This document shows, in pieces, positions 9,979-18,360 of a DNA stretch of 64,000 bases (positions are counted from its first letter, which is position 1; each line of letters starts with the position of its first letter). The DNA is taken from positions 1 to 64,000 of the forward strand of contig CAVRYJ010000043.1 in assembly GCA_963725425.1 (NCBI GenBank). The letters run 5' to 3'. Under the pieces are notes generated by a model. The model made no database searches, was not told the DNA's origin, and was given only the letters and a program-made list of their open reading frames with translations. This DNA is from Clostridium_I sp963725425. GTDB lineage: Bacteria; Bacillota; Clostridia; Clostridiales; Clostridiaceae. Both the position numbers and the translations under genes were made by a program.

Positions 9979-10367
9979 TAACTTCCTCCTCTTTTTTGCT
10001 TTCATAAATTAAACTACTATATAAATATCCTGCAACCAACATGTTATCATTTACATGATTTTCAGCCTGATAGCCAAGAACCATAGCACTTAAATTATTA
10101 AATCTTTTACTTTCTTTCTTAATTGCATAATTGTATTTCTTAAAAAGTATTTTTAATTGTAATTTTAATTTTTCATCGGTTTTACAGTTTAAAAGTGGAT
10201 TAATAAGGAGAATGCATCTTTTTGCTTGATCTATTTAAAGATAATAAATAACTTGAAACCTGACCCACTGCAAAATAGTATTCATTGTCACTCTCAATCT
10301 TCTGCGTATGCTTATTATTTGTCTTTTCTCTTAGTACACTAGCTATTTCATTTAAAATATCTGCCAT
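9965..10367 (-). CDS. cas11b: Predicted internal translation product Cas11b (small subunit), carries the same frameshift
   Basis: Inside cas8b, in its reading frame, an ATG (10365-10367, MADILNEIASVLREK) is preceded by AGGAGG (10375-10380) at an ideal 7-nt spacing. It would yield about 133 aa to the restored stop at 9965. In type I-B and related systems the small subunit Cas11 is known to be made from an internal start near the 3' end of the large-subunit gene. The position, size and strong ribosome site fit. With the frameshift as written, the product would be cut to 55 aa. Confidence 0.65.
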
Positions 10368-11717
10368 CTTTTCTCCTCCTATAAAATAATTTAAAATTCC
10401 ACATCTTAGGTTGAATTGTTCTTTTGCTTTAATCATATATTCATTACATATTGTATTTTTAATAATCTCCATAGAAGTCTTATCAAAAATTTGTTTTATA
10501 ATTGTAGCATCTCCCTTGTAAAACCAATTGAAAAAAGCACCTCTTGATCTTATAAGATTTTCTTTAATTCCAAAATCATTTAATTTAATATCTTTAGAAT
10601 CTGAAAAGTAGTTATTATTTAAAAATTTATTGAAATAAATATCATTAATTAGTGATTTAAGTATATGAATTTCTTTAATTTCTCCATATCCATCACTGAG
10701 TGCTCCTTTAAATTTTGTATAATCTATTGGAATTACTGTATCAATAAATAAGCCATTAAGTTTGTTATTTAATCCTACAATTGTATCAGAATCAAGTATT
10801 TCAATTTCTTTACCTTTTTTTATTCTTAAAAAATAACCTGAGAATTCTTTATGTAAATCTTCAGCATTGGATAAACATTCAATTGCCCCATTACCGATAT
10901 AAACGTTGGTTTTACCCTCACAAACATTATTAAATAAATAATCAAAGAACTTTTTTTGTAAAATCACTTCTTCCATTGAAATCAAATATGCCAAAGAATT
11001 TTTTCTAGTCTTATTATCTAAATAAGGTTTTTTTGAATTTAACCCCATGTTATCATTAGGTAATCCGTATGTTATATCGTCTATTTGTACATTAAACTGA
11101 GTGTTATTATAAATATTAGGAATTACATACTTTTCACTTTCTTCTTCATATATCTTCATATCACATTTAAAAAATACCTTCAAATAGCTCTTATTGCTTT
11201 TCACCTTATCTAAAAGTGAAAAGATGCTGCCTTTGATCCATATTTTTTGTTTTTCAAGCGAAACAGAATCTATTTTTCCATATTTGTCCTCTATCAACTC
11301 ATACATTTTTCTTTTTTCTTTGTCTTTGCTATCTTTATCCTTATACTTTATTGTTGGATCTTTTAGTATTTCATAATAATTATCAATTATCTCTTCTGTT
11401 AATTTTGCTTTGTTAACATTTTCTTTTTTTACAAAGAAGCTGAGATAATTATTACTATGTATTATCTTATGAGAATCTATAGGCTTGTTCATATCTACTA
11501 ATTTAGATAAATAATCCATTTCAGCAAAGTCATAATATCTTCCTGTTTTATCAGAACTTTTTTTATCAACCTCTAATATTTCAATGATTTCACCATTTGC
11601 ATCAACTAAAACATAACTTCCTTCACCTAGAACATAACTTTCAGTTATAAGTTTTTCTCCTTTTTTACCATACATCTCTTTAAAAACTTCTAAACAGTCT
11701 TTTAGCATCAGTTTCAC
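9965..11717 (-). pseudogene. cas8b: Cascade large subunit Cas8b (Csh1 family), frameshifted near the C-terminus
   Basis: The upstream frame (11717 to 10200) encodes 505 aa with Cas8b-like features, ending in the family-like segment AVGQVSSYLLSL ... SSKKMHS, then two stray residues and a stop. The +1 frame continues with LINPLLNCKTDEKLK and ends ...AGYLYSSLIYESKKEEE at a stop at 9965-9967 that overlaps the cas7 start, just as an intact gene should. Reading one extra base (probably a C) at about 10203-10215 restores a protein of about 583 aa. Cas8b reads the PAM and recruits Cas3. The lesion would remove about 75 residues. It could be a real mutation or an assembly error. Confidence 0.88.
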
Positions 11718-11720
11718 CTC

Positions 11721-12413
11721 CTATAACCATTTATAATTTATATAACCATATCCACGGCTATTCATCTCTAATAAACCTGCCCCCAATGCAAAATATGTTA
11801 AATCCTGAGCGAAATTATTTTCAGCAACATTTAATGTTATTTTATCTCCAAGCATTCTAATATTTTTATACGTTGTTGCTACCGGTTTTTTATTGTCAAA
11901 CTTCATGAAAGTAAATAAATCAAACTCTTCATTGATATTTTGTTTTGTAAACTCATTATATTTTTTTATTAAATTGTCTTTTAACCTTTTTTCAAATATT
12001 TCTACGTTTTCATTTGTTCTCCAATATCCATTTTCAAACTTAGCCACAACGGAAGTTATTGAATAAATTCTTTCAATATACCTTTTAGGAAGAATTTTTA
12101 TTGACAAAGTTATAGCTTTTAATGTTTCGTTACTTTCGTTTTCCAAAAATTTTTGAAAATGTTTTACTAATCTTTCATCCACAGTCCTTATGGTTACTGT
12201 ATATATTTTTCCAACAAGATAGACTTTATCTTTTTCTATGGGATAAAATGAAGAAAACGAGTAATTTTTATATTGATTATTATTATGTAATTTTAGAAGC
12301 TCCTCGTTTTTAGTTAAACATTTGTCTATGATTTTACTTATCTCAATTTGGCTTTCTTCCATTGAAATGTTTTTTTTCAAATAAAATTTTAATGCTAATT
12401 CCCATACTTTCAT
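11721..12413 (-). CDS. cas6: CRISPR pre-crRNA endoribonuclease Cas6
   Basis: 230 aa, typical Cas6 length. The C-terminus has the glycine-rich loop GAGLLEMNSRGYGYI that binds the repeat RNA; the N-terminal RRM begins MKVWELALKFYLKKN. Cas6 cuts each repeat, leaving the 8-nt 5' handle (here ATTTAAAT). It is the first gene of the cas operon, with GAGGTG about 6 nt before the ATG, and ends 3 nt before cas8b. The 311 nt upstream hold two promoters and a lone CRISPR repeat, suggesting unusual control. Confidence 0.94.
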   Translation of the reverse strand: MKVWELALKFYLKKNISMEESQIEISKIIDKCLTKNEELLKLHNNNQYKNYSFSSFYPIEKDKVYLVGKIYTVTIRTVDERLVKHFQKFLENESNETLKAITLSIKILPKRYIERIYSITSVVAKFENGYWRTNENVEIFEKRLKDNLIKKYNEFTKQNINEEFDLFTFMKFDNKKPVATTYKNIRMLGDKITLNVAENNFAQDLTYFALGAGLLEMNSRGYGYINYKWL

Positions 12414-12516
12414 TTTTTCACCTCATTTTTATTTTTTATTATAAAATACGTTTATATATTTTGATTTATATTATAAAAATATGGCATTGATTTGTATAAT
12501 ATAATGTTATAATGTA

Positions 12517-12545
12517 AATATATACCTAGAATTAGGCTATGTCAA
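12517..12545 (-). promoter_or_regulatory. cas operon promoter
   Basis: Minus strand: TTGACA (12540-12545), a 17-nt spacer and TATATT (12517-12522), near-consensus for the housekeeping sigma factor and about 100 nt before the cas6 ATG. The spacer holds the dyad CCTA-N4-TAGG (about 12525-12536), which could be an operator. A 19-nt dyad AACAAT-N7-ATTGTT lies just upstream (12568-12586). Confidence 0.8.
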
Positions 12546-12555
12546 TATTTTTATT

Positions 12556-12575
12556 AGTCATTTAATAAACAATGA
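12556..12575 (-). promoter_or_regulatory. Predicted Cascade binding site for the CreR-like RNA (TCA PAM plus 17-nt partial protospacer)
   Basis: Minus strand: PAM TCA (12573-12575) then TTGTTTATTAAATGACT (12572 down to 12556). The pseudo-spacer after the orphan repeat reads TTGTTAATTAATTGACT. The two differ only at positions 6 and 12; position 18 also differs. In Cascade every sixth spacer base is flipped out and unpaired, so the effective match is perfect over 17 nt. TCA is an active PAM reported for clostridial I-B systems. A full footprint of about 36 nt would run to about 12537 and cover the -35 box at 12540-12545. Confidence 0.7.
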
Positions 12576-12683
12576 TAATTATTGTTAAAATAAATAAAAA
12601 TACCTTCAACAAGTCAATTAATTAACAAATTTAAATACATCTCATGTTAAGGTTCATTATACACTTGCATTGGTATTTTTATA
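12565..12683 (-). ncRNA. creR: CreR-like cas-regulating RNA (single repeat plus pseudo-spacer)
   Basis: Transcription from the promoter at 12689-12717 should start near 12683. It would read about 25 nt of leader, the repeat (12656 to 12629, handle ATTTAAAT intact) and a spacer-like tail starting at 12628. A weak hairpin at 12568-12586 followed by T-rich sequence is a possible 3' end. After Cas6 cleavage the handle plus tail would act as a crRNA aimed at the cas6 promoter. CreR RNAs of this design are known from other type I and V systems; this instance is my inference from sequence. Confidence 0.65.
12629..12656 (-). repeat. Orphan CRISPR repeat upstream of cas6
   Basis: These 28 nt are identical to the array repeat; only the first two repeat bases on the transcribed strand differ (AA for CT at 12657-12658). 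It lies almost 9 kb from the array, in the same orientation, and no second repeat follows. The 3' half and the 8-nt handle needed for Cas6 and Cas5 recognition are perfect, as expected of a functional repeat rather than a decaying relic. Confidence 0.95.
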
Positions 12684-12688
12684 TTGTT

Positions 12689-12717
12689 AATATAATTCAA
12701 ATCTTGAAATATGTCAA
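12689..12717 (-). promoter_or_regulatory. Promoter of the orphan-repeat RNA
   Basis: Minus strand: TTGACA (12712-12717), exactly 17 nt, TATATT (12689-12694). It begins 8 nt after the stop of the mazG-like gene and fires directly into the orphan repeat. Its two boxes are identical to those of the cas6 promoter (12517-12545). Confidence 0.8.
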
Positions 12718-12724
12718 ATTAACT

Positions 12725-13048
12725 TTACTCATACTGATCTACCATAACTCTCTCCAACACAACCCCCTCACTAAATCCTCCACGCTCTTCTTTCTTCTGC
12801 ATCCTCTTATCATACAATTGTTCTTCCGTATACCCAAGAGTTCCAGCCAGTCCCACCAATACTTCTAATACATCCGCTAATTCTTCTAAATTTTTGTCTT
12901 CTAGATACTCATTAACTTCTTCCTGCAATTTTTCTTCAAGTAATTTCTCATACTCTTCCTTATCCGCAATATGAGTGTCAAACTTTTTCCCACTTTTCTC
13001 TATTATCTGTGGAATTAAATCTCTCACTAATTTGTTATAAACCTTCAT
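12725..13048 (-). CDS. MazG-like / PRA-PH family nucleotide pyrophosphohydrolase
   Basis: About 107 aa, all-alpha. MKVYNKLVRDLIPQII is the usual opening of small MazG-like proteins. The metal-binding pattern EEKLQEEVNEYLE followed by LEELADVLEVLVGLA (E-x2-E ... E-x2-D) is clear. Such enzymes hydrolyse aberrant or signalling nucleotides and occur both in housekeeping and in phage-defence settings. I start at the second ATG (13046-13048), preceded by GGTGG; the longer frame begins at 13060. It lies between the HNH gene and the cas promoters, on the same strand. Confidence 0.85.
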   Translation of the reverse strand: MKVYNKLVRDLIPQIIEKSGKKFDTHIADKEEYEKLLEEKLQEEVNEYLEDKNLEELADVLEVLVGLAGTLGYTEEQLYDKRMQKKEERGGFSEGVVLERVMVDQYE

Positions 13049-13110
13049 TTTGTCCACCATCCTTCCCTTATAATGATTTCTTTTTCTGTAATCAATAATA
13101 TTCTTTACTG

Positions 13111-14280
13111 CTAAACTAACCTATCCATAACCTGAAACCCCTGGTTTAACGCTATCTGATACAATGGTGAAATACATTGCTTAATGTTTTTGCTGAAAGA
13201 TTCCTTGGTGCTATTTTTAAAGAAGTCATTTGGATTTTCTAAGTTTAGCACATCCATATATTCTGCTAGACTGTTCTTTATTCTCTTATCACAAATGTAA
13301 GAAAATGCTTTGTACTGTATGCCGCAAAAATCCTCTATATAATTATCAAACTGGAGCAATTTATCACTTTTTTTACTATTAATATTTTTGAAAGTTGGTA
13401 CTAGATTCCATATTTGATCATGTAAAACAAAACTCCATGGAATAAAATGATCTATACTAAGACCACCGTACTTATGAAATGCTGTATCACTAAACTCAAC
13501 ACCAGTATAAATGTCCTTTAACCCATTCACATTGATTATTTTTTTCCAAAGATCTGTTGCTACTTTAAGGTTTCTTGTCTTTGGTGCTTCAAGTTTAAAG
13601 GCAATAGAAGGCACATTAGGGTTTCTCTTTTGCAAAAAACATATAAGCTTATAATAAATCCATGATTTAATTACTCTGTAGTTTGTCTGCAAATAATCTA
13701 CCCAGCAATCATTAATAACTATTTCGTCTTTTTTTCCTTTAATTATTTTATATAAACAAGATTCACTCTTTTGAGATAAATCAACAATTAGGTTATTTTT
13801 AAATTCTATAACCTTAAAAAATGGTGACAACAATCTATATGGCACATTATAGGTAAGTTCCTTCATCATTTTATTTAGTTCTTTATCTTCACTTTTATCT
13901 AAAAAATCTAGCAATTCTTTTTCATCACAGTTGTTTGCAAACATATTTAGTGAAGCCACATAAGCAATTGGCTTTTTTAGGTTATCAGAAAACCCAAAAC
14001 TTAATTTGAATTGTTGTTGAGGATACCAAGCAGATACTATCATCCTGGCGATAAGTTTTTTAAACTCTATTTCTGTATTTCCAATGCTCACTTCTTCTAA
14101 TATCCCAAGCAGCCAATACATTTTATAACTAGCTACTACCTTGTCATCATCCAAAAGACTAGAGAAAATTCTAGAATCCATTTCTTTATTAATTGGCAAA
14201 TAGTCTATTATTTCTTTATTTCCTATTGAATCTATTGCTAGATTTCGCTGAACTTCAGAGGGATTTCTTAGATCTGTCAT
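13111..14280 (-). CDS. HNH endonuclease domain protein
   Basis: 389 aa. The C-terminal third carries an HNH-like core: LSIDHFIPWSFVLHDQIWNL (Asp-His of the first strand), then NLVPTFKNINSKKSDKL with the Asn and basic residues expected in the beta-beta-alpha-metal fold. An upstream YTGVEF could be the zinc-less first turn. The N-terminal 250 residues are helical and unrecognised. HNH proteins of this build are common in defence islands, which fits the CRISPR and GmrSD-type neighbours. Target and partners are unknown. Confidence 0.8.
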   Translation of the reverse strand: MTDLRNPSEVQRNLAIDSIGNKEIIDYLPINKEMDSRIFSSLLDDDKVVASYKMYWLLGILEEVSIGNTEIEFKKLIARMIVSAWYPQQQFKLSFGFSDNLKKPIAYVASLNMFANNCDEKELLDFLDKSEDKELNKMMKELTYNVPYRLLSPFFKVIEFKNNLIVDLSQKSESCLYKIIKGKKDEIVINDCWVDYLQTNYRVIKSWIYYKLICFLQKRNPNVPSIAFKLEAPKTRNLKVATDLWKKIINVNGLKDIYTGVEFSDTAFHKYGGLSIDHFIPWSFVLHDQIWNLVPTFKNINSKKSDKLLQFDNYIEDFCGIQYKAFSYICDKRIKNSLAEYMDVLNLENPNDFFKNSTKESFSKNIKQCISPLYQIALNQGFQVMDRLV

Positions 14281-14436
14281 ATCTTCTCACATCCTATAAA
14301 CTCAATTTGTTATTTTTAAAACTTACTTAATATTTTAATATGCGTTGCTTCCAGATGTTCTATATAGAATAAAACACTATTATAATGTAATATTCCATTT
14401 AGAATAGCCAAATTCCTTTTTTAAATGCTTATCAAG

Positions 14437-14481
14437 CAAAGAGAGAACCATCATTATATTTATGAAGATTCTCTCTTTGTT
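14437..14481 (-). terminator. Intrinsic terminator after the DUF262 gene
   Basis: Imperfect hairpin with arms AAAGAGAGAA and TTCTCTCTTT (outer bases 14438 and 14478), lying just past the DUF262 stop on the minus strand. It resembles the hairpins at 18160, 35025, 35543, 45190 and 51967. Confidence 0.6.
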
Positions 14482-14534
14482 TATTCTATAAGCTCTAATT
14501 ATCAGTCTTTATATTTTTTTTCATTAACAATTTT

Positions 14535-16307
14535 TTATTTACTGATTTTTTTATTTACTAATAATTTTATTAACTGATCTTGTCTTTCTCTTAAAACATT
14601 GGGAGTCCATGCTAAATTTTGATCGATGAAAACCTTATTCGCATGAAAAGCATCAATCCTCTTCTTTAAATATACTTTTTTCTTTTCTACAAAGTCAGAG
14701 TTACCCAATGCACTGTTTTTTTTCTGGCTAATAAGCACCAAATTTGCTAATCTGTTTGTCCATTTTTCCCTATCTATTTCATTAAAATCTTTTTTCCATT
14801 GGCTGTCATCTTTTGGGTTCTGCGGAAGTACATGCTCAACAGTAATATAGTTGTATCCCGATAGATGAACAGTATTATCACTTAATAAATATTCCAATTT
14901 TAATAGTAAGTGTCTTGCAAATTGTTTTTTATAAATATTACCTTCAATATTTTTCTTAAACTCATTTACATCAACTTGAAATAACTCCTTGTCACTAATC
15001 AGATTATCAATATTATTTACATTTGTAATATCAATAGTTTTCAAAATATCATTCATTGCATCTAATCTAATTGTTGGTGTTATTCCACATACCCAATCTC
15101 CTGTAAACTTATATTCAAGATTTATTAAAAATTCATCAATTCTGTTCAATTTAAACTTATGATAGTATTGAAGTAAAGGTGGAATCCAATCTTCTGATCT
15201 TAATCCAATTTTCATTATTGTCACTAAATTTTTAAATTCATTACTTAGACCCTCATTTTGCAATTCTATAATATTCTCATAGATACTATTATATTCTTCA
15301 ATAAACTCGAAGGTTTCTTTGCCCCTTTTCAATTTTGGAATGTAAGGAGGTTTAACATTATATATTTTATCATTGAATTCCTCAAGAAGATTTGCCCTCG
15401 CTTTTTCCTGTACTAATATAGTTCTCATAAACTGAAGAAATCTATCAAAACTTTGTCCAAGCTTTCCTTCAATTTCTTCCCACATTGTAGCAAATTTTGT
15501 AACATCTTTTGGTACTGATAAAGCACCGATGTTTTGTGACTTCAATATATCTGAATTAGTAAGGGGAAGACCTCTGTCATTTAATATAGTAAACATTCTA
15601 AATGCATCTTCTGAATTTTCCGTTGATACATATATAAAAATTGCCTTTTGAAAAATGAACTTTATAAATCCGATTAGACTACTTGTATTTTGCTTTTCAC
15701 TTAATAATTTTCTTAAAAGTATAATTGCATTCGACATATTTGAAATTGAAACATTATCACTTTCTTTTAATTCCTGAAGTTCATCTGTCTTTGTAGTACC
15801 TTCTTTATCAATTATATATTTATTTATAAATTCTTCTACATTATCACGGATTTTATATGTTATTCTCATTCTAGCAGGGACATTTTCTAGTATGTTTTCT
15901 TCTTGATATATTTTTTTATGAATTGTATTTTTAAACTGTTCTTCAGGAATCAAATCTCGAAGAACTGCCATCATTATAAAAAAAGTTGTTAACCGCTGCT
16001 GTCCGTCTAGAACCTCGTATTCAGGAAATGCTATATCAGTTTTCCTTTTTAATACTATTGATCCTAAAAAATATTCATTCGCAGGTTTATTTTCAAAGGC
16101 AAAAAACAAATCTTCAATCAACTCTGATATATTATCAGTTTGCCATACATATGACCTTTGATATTCAGGAATTACAAACCAAAATTCTTCCGAAAAAATT
16201 TTTTGCATTATCTCTTTACTCGCTTCAATTTTACCATTTGACATAGATGCACTTCCAATCCTAATGTGATTTAATATATATTTATCTGGAGTAGTTATAT
16301 TTGACAT
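14535..16307 (-). CDS. GmrSD-type DUF262 + DUF1524 (HNH) nuclease
   Basis: 590 aa single-chain protein. The N-terminal DUF262 (ParB/Srx-like) domain shows IPEYQRSYVW near residue 46 and VLDGQQRLTTFF near residue 97, the DGQQR nucleotide-binding motif. The C-terminal DUF1524 domain shows the HNH motif VEHVLPQNP near residue 490 and NRLANLVLISQKKNSALGN downstream. GmrS and GmrD fused this way form type IV restriction enzymes that cut modified (for example glycosylated) phage DNA, and BrxU is related. An internal ATG at 16244 (MSNGKIEASKEI) is nearer the usual family start; neither start has a strong ribosome site. Confidence 0.88.
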   Translation of the reverse strand: MSNITTPDKYILNHIRIGSASMSNGKIEASKEIMQKIFSEEFWFVIPEYQRSYVWQTDNISELIEDLFFAFENKPANEYFLGSIVLKRKTDIAFPEYEVLDGQQRLTTFFIMMAVLRDLIPEEQFKNTIHKKIYQEENILENVPARMRITYKIRDNVEEFINKYIIDKEGTTKTDELQELKESDNVSISNMSNAIILLRKLLSEKQNTSSLIGFIKFIFQKAIFIYVSTENSEDAFRMFTILNDRGLPLTNSDILKSQNIGALSVPKDVTKFATMWEEIEGKLGQSFDRFLQFMRTILVQEKARANLLEEFNDKIYNVKPPYIPKLKRGKETFEFIEEYNSIYENIIELQNEGLSNEFKNLVTIMKIGLRSEDWIPPLLQYYHKFKLNRIDEFLINLEYKFTGDWVCGITPTIRLDAMNDILKTIDITNVNNIDNLISDKELFQVDVNEFKKNIEGNIYKKQFARHLLLKLEYLLSDNTVHLSGYNYITVEHVLPQNPKDDSQWKKDFNEIDREKWTNRLANLVLISQKKNSALGNSDFVEKKKVYLKKRIDAFHANKVFIDQNLAWTPNVLRERQDQLIKLLVNKKISK

Positions 16308-16539
16308 TCGTTAATTTAACATCTTATTTATCAAATACAATGAATGTTTTAATTACTTCTTGAACATTATACAACTATTAATGTATAATTTTATATTATT
16401 AGAAATATTTATCGTAAAAAACATTTTTATTTTGTGTTACTTTCAAAGATAATTTTATATGTCACATCATGTTTTCTCTTATAAAATTTTTATTATATTT
16501 ATGTTCTTATTTTTAATTCAAAAAGCTTCAATCTATTTT

Positions 16540-18063
16540 TTAAGCCTCCTTTAAATCGTCACTCTCACCAGATTTTTTAATAATCAAATCCAGCATTTTA
16601 ATTAGCCTTTCCTTTTCACCACTTTCATTAGTAGCGACCCTAAGAATCTGTAAATTTATTTGTTCCAATATTTTATCCTTAACTGCATCTCTTCTTTTTT
16701 GTTCTTTGTTATTAGCGTGGTATTCATATCCATCAACCTCTACAACAAGCACAGGCTCTTTGTTTAACTTGTTGAAAATTTAAAAATCGACATGACTCCA
16801 TGGATTTTTAGTAAAAGCTTTTTGTTCATCATTTAGCTTTGTAAAATCTTTTACTATAGAATTTAGAGGTATGTGAATAACACATTTAAATGATATATAT
16901 TCGTTATAAGAAAGCACTTCTTCGATCACACTGTACATTAGATTTTCAGATTTATATTCAGAAACATGTTTACTGGAAGACATTATTTTAAAAAGCTTAT
17001 CTGAATATTCGCTGTACAATAAATCAAAAACTGAAACCTTGGGGCTTTCTATTATCACAGCTTCTAATGAATTATATTCTATATATCTAGTTAGGTCTCC
17101 AATATTAGTCCCATGCTGTTTAAACAATTTGTTTGAAGTAACCATAATAAATTCTTTTACTGCACGTGATACCGCTACATTAATCAAATTTTCATCATCT
17201 ACAAATGAATTTATGTCATTTACTACAGTTGAAAATATTATCGTATCCTTCTCTCTTCCTTGAAACTTATGTACAGTATCAATTTCTATTTTTGATTTTT
17301 CAAAATACTTGTTAGCCTCAGTTACTTGTTTTCTATATGGACATATAATTCCAACTTTACTACCGTCCTTATACTTGTCTTTATTTTCATTAACAATCTC
17401 ATCTCTAATAACTTCTATTTGCCTTATATTATACCAGCCCTTTTCACCACTAAGTTTAGAATTACGTGCATGGTTACCTGGTGCTGTTTTAAAAATTTTT
17501 AGTGCCACATCACTTTCATTTCCTTCAGTCATAATTACAAGCTTATTATCATAAACAGAGTTCTTGGTTTCAGATGGAGTTTTTAGGCCGCAGGTCATCC
17601 ATCTGAAACTTAGAAATCGTTATCCAGGGACGTAGCAGCCGTTATACTCTAAAGAGAAAGCGATTCACATCAAATCAAAGATTTGAGTTCTCTGCTTTTC
17701 GCACTTAGTAGAAGATGGGAGTGTTACGGATGGTAGTCATCGGATAAATTTACGGTCTATTACTACAAAATCTATTTGTGCTGTAAGATCGTTATACTGA
17801 AGAAACAAATCATGCAAAATTAATATTGGCATATGGCTATTTTTAAGTTCATATGCCACATTTCTTTCACCTGTGATTCCGTAAGATAATAATTTTATAT
17901 CTTCATTTATTTTTTCACATACTTCTTTTGGAGCAATTTTTAACAGTTCTTCTAAATCACTGAACTGTTTATTCTCTTCACTAAATTCTTTAACAAAAGT
18001 TGGTTCTCTAAGTGTTGATGGTCTGTTTGTTATACTTTCCTTTAATGCATTTAAAAACCCCAA
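16540..18063 (-). pseudogene. Broken NERD - SF1 helicase - DUF2726 gene
   Basis: Three pieces of one gene in order. 18063-17737 gives the N-terminus of a NERD nuclease-like domain (YGITGERNVAYELK ... AQIDFVVIDRKFI), which stops before its catalytic E-x-K. 17598-16780 gives the C-terminal part of a superfamily 1 helicase (VGIICPYRKQV, DTVHKFQGREKDTIIFSTV, NVAVSRA). 16752-16540 gives a DUF2726 domain (LVVEVDGYEYHANN). The last two are in one frame, separated by a single TAA (16777-16779) where a Leu codon is expected. The middle of the gene is replaced by unrelated DNA. Probably a dead defence or repair gene. Confidence 0.85.
17567..17743. other. Foreign structured insert at the helicase deletion junction
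   Basis: About 175 bp that does not continue either flanking protein. It has an 11-bp inverted repeat GTTTCAGATGG/CCATCTGAAAC (17567-17577 and 17599-17609), a short palindrome AAATCAAAGATTTGA, and higher GC than its surroundings. It could be the remnant of an IS200/IS605-type element, a related MITE, or an intron/IStron end. I cannot assign it with confidence. Confidence 0.45.
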
Positions 18064-18154
18064 TTTGTGTCACATCCTCGTCTATTTTATACAATAAATA
18101 CTATTATCTTCTAATATTCCATATAGAGTGCTAAATTCCTTCTTTTGATAGATT

Positions 18155-18202
18155 TAGAAACAAAAATAGAACCCTCATTTTGTTTCTGAGGATTCTATCT
18201 TT
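18155..18202 (-). terminator. Terminator after the class I aldolase gene
   Basis: On the minus strand, ATAGAATCCTCA and a partner ending GAGGGTTCTAT form a hairpin followed by a T run (TTTTTG). It lies about 160 nt past the aldolase stop and belongs to the dispersed GAATCCTCA hairpin group. Confidence 0.6.
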
Positions 18203-18360
18203 ACGTACAGTCTTAATTGCCCAATATAATAAAATGTGAACTAATCATAGTTCGATTATACTCTTATAGTAGATTAGTCTAGTTTATGTAATTCACTAGA
18301 TTACTCTTACTACATGTTTCCATATCTATGACCGAGTAACTTTCAGAATAAATATCTACA

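Noticed and set aside
10200..10230. Programmed frameshifting to make full-length Cas8b
   Set aside because: The needed change is +1 after CAT TCT, with no shifty stop, poly-A/G heptamer or upstream stimulator visible.
11717..11721. A CreTA-type toxin-antitoxin RNA pair between cas6 and cas8b, as in some haloarchaeal I-B systems
   Set aside because: Only 3 nt separate the two genes, so there is no room. The repeat-like RNA lies upstream of cas6, which is the CreR arrangement.
12629..12656. Start of a second CRISPR array
   Set aside because: Only one repeat is present, with no second copy within the following 200 nt.
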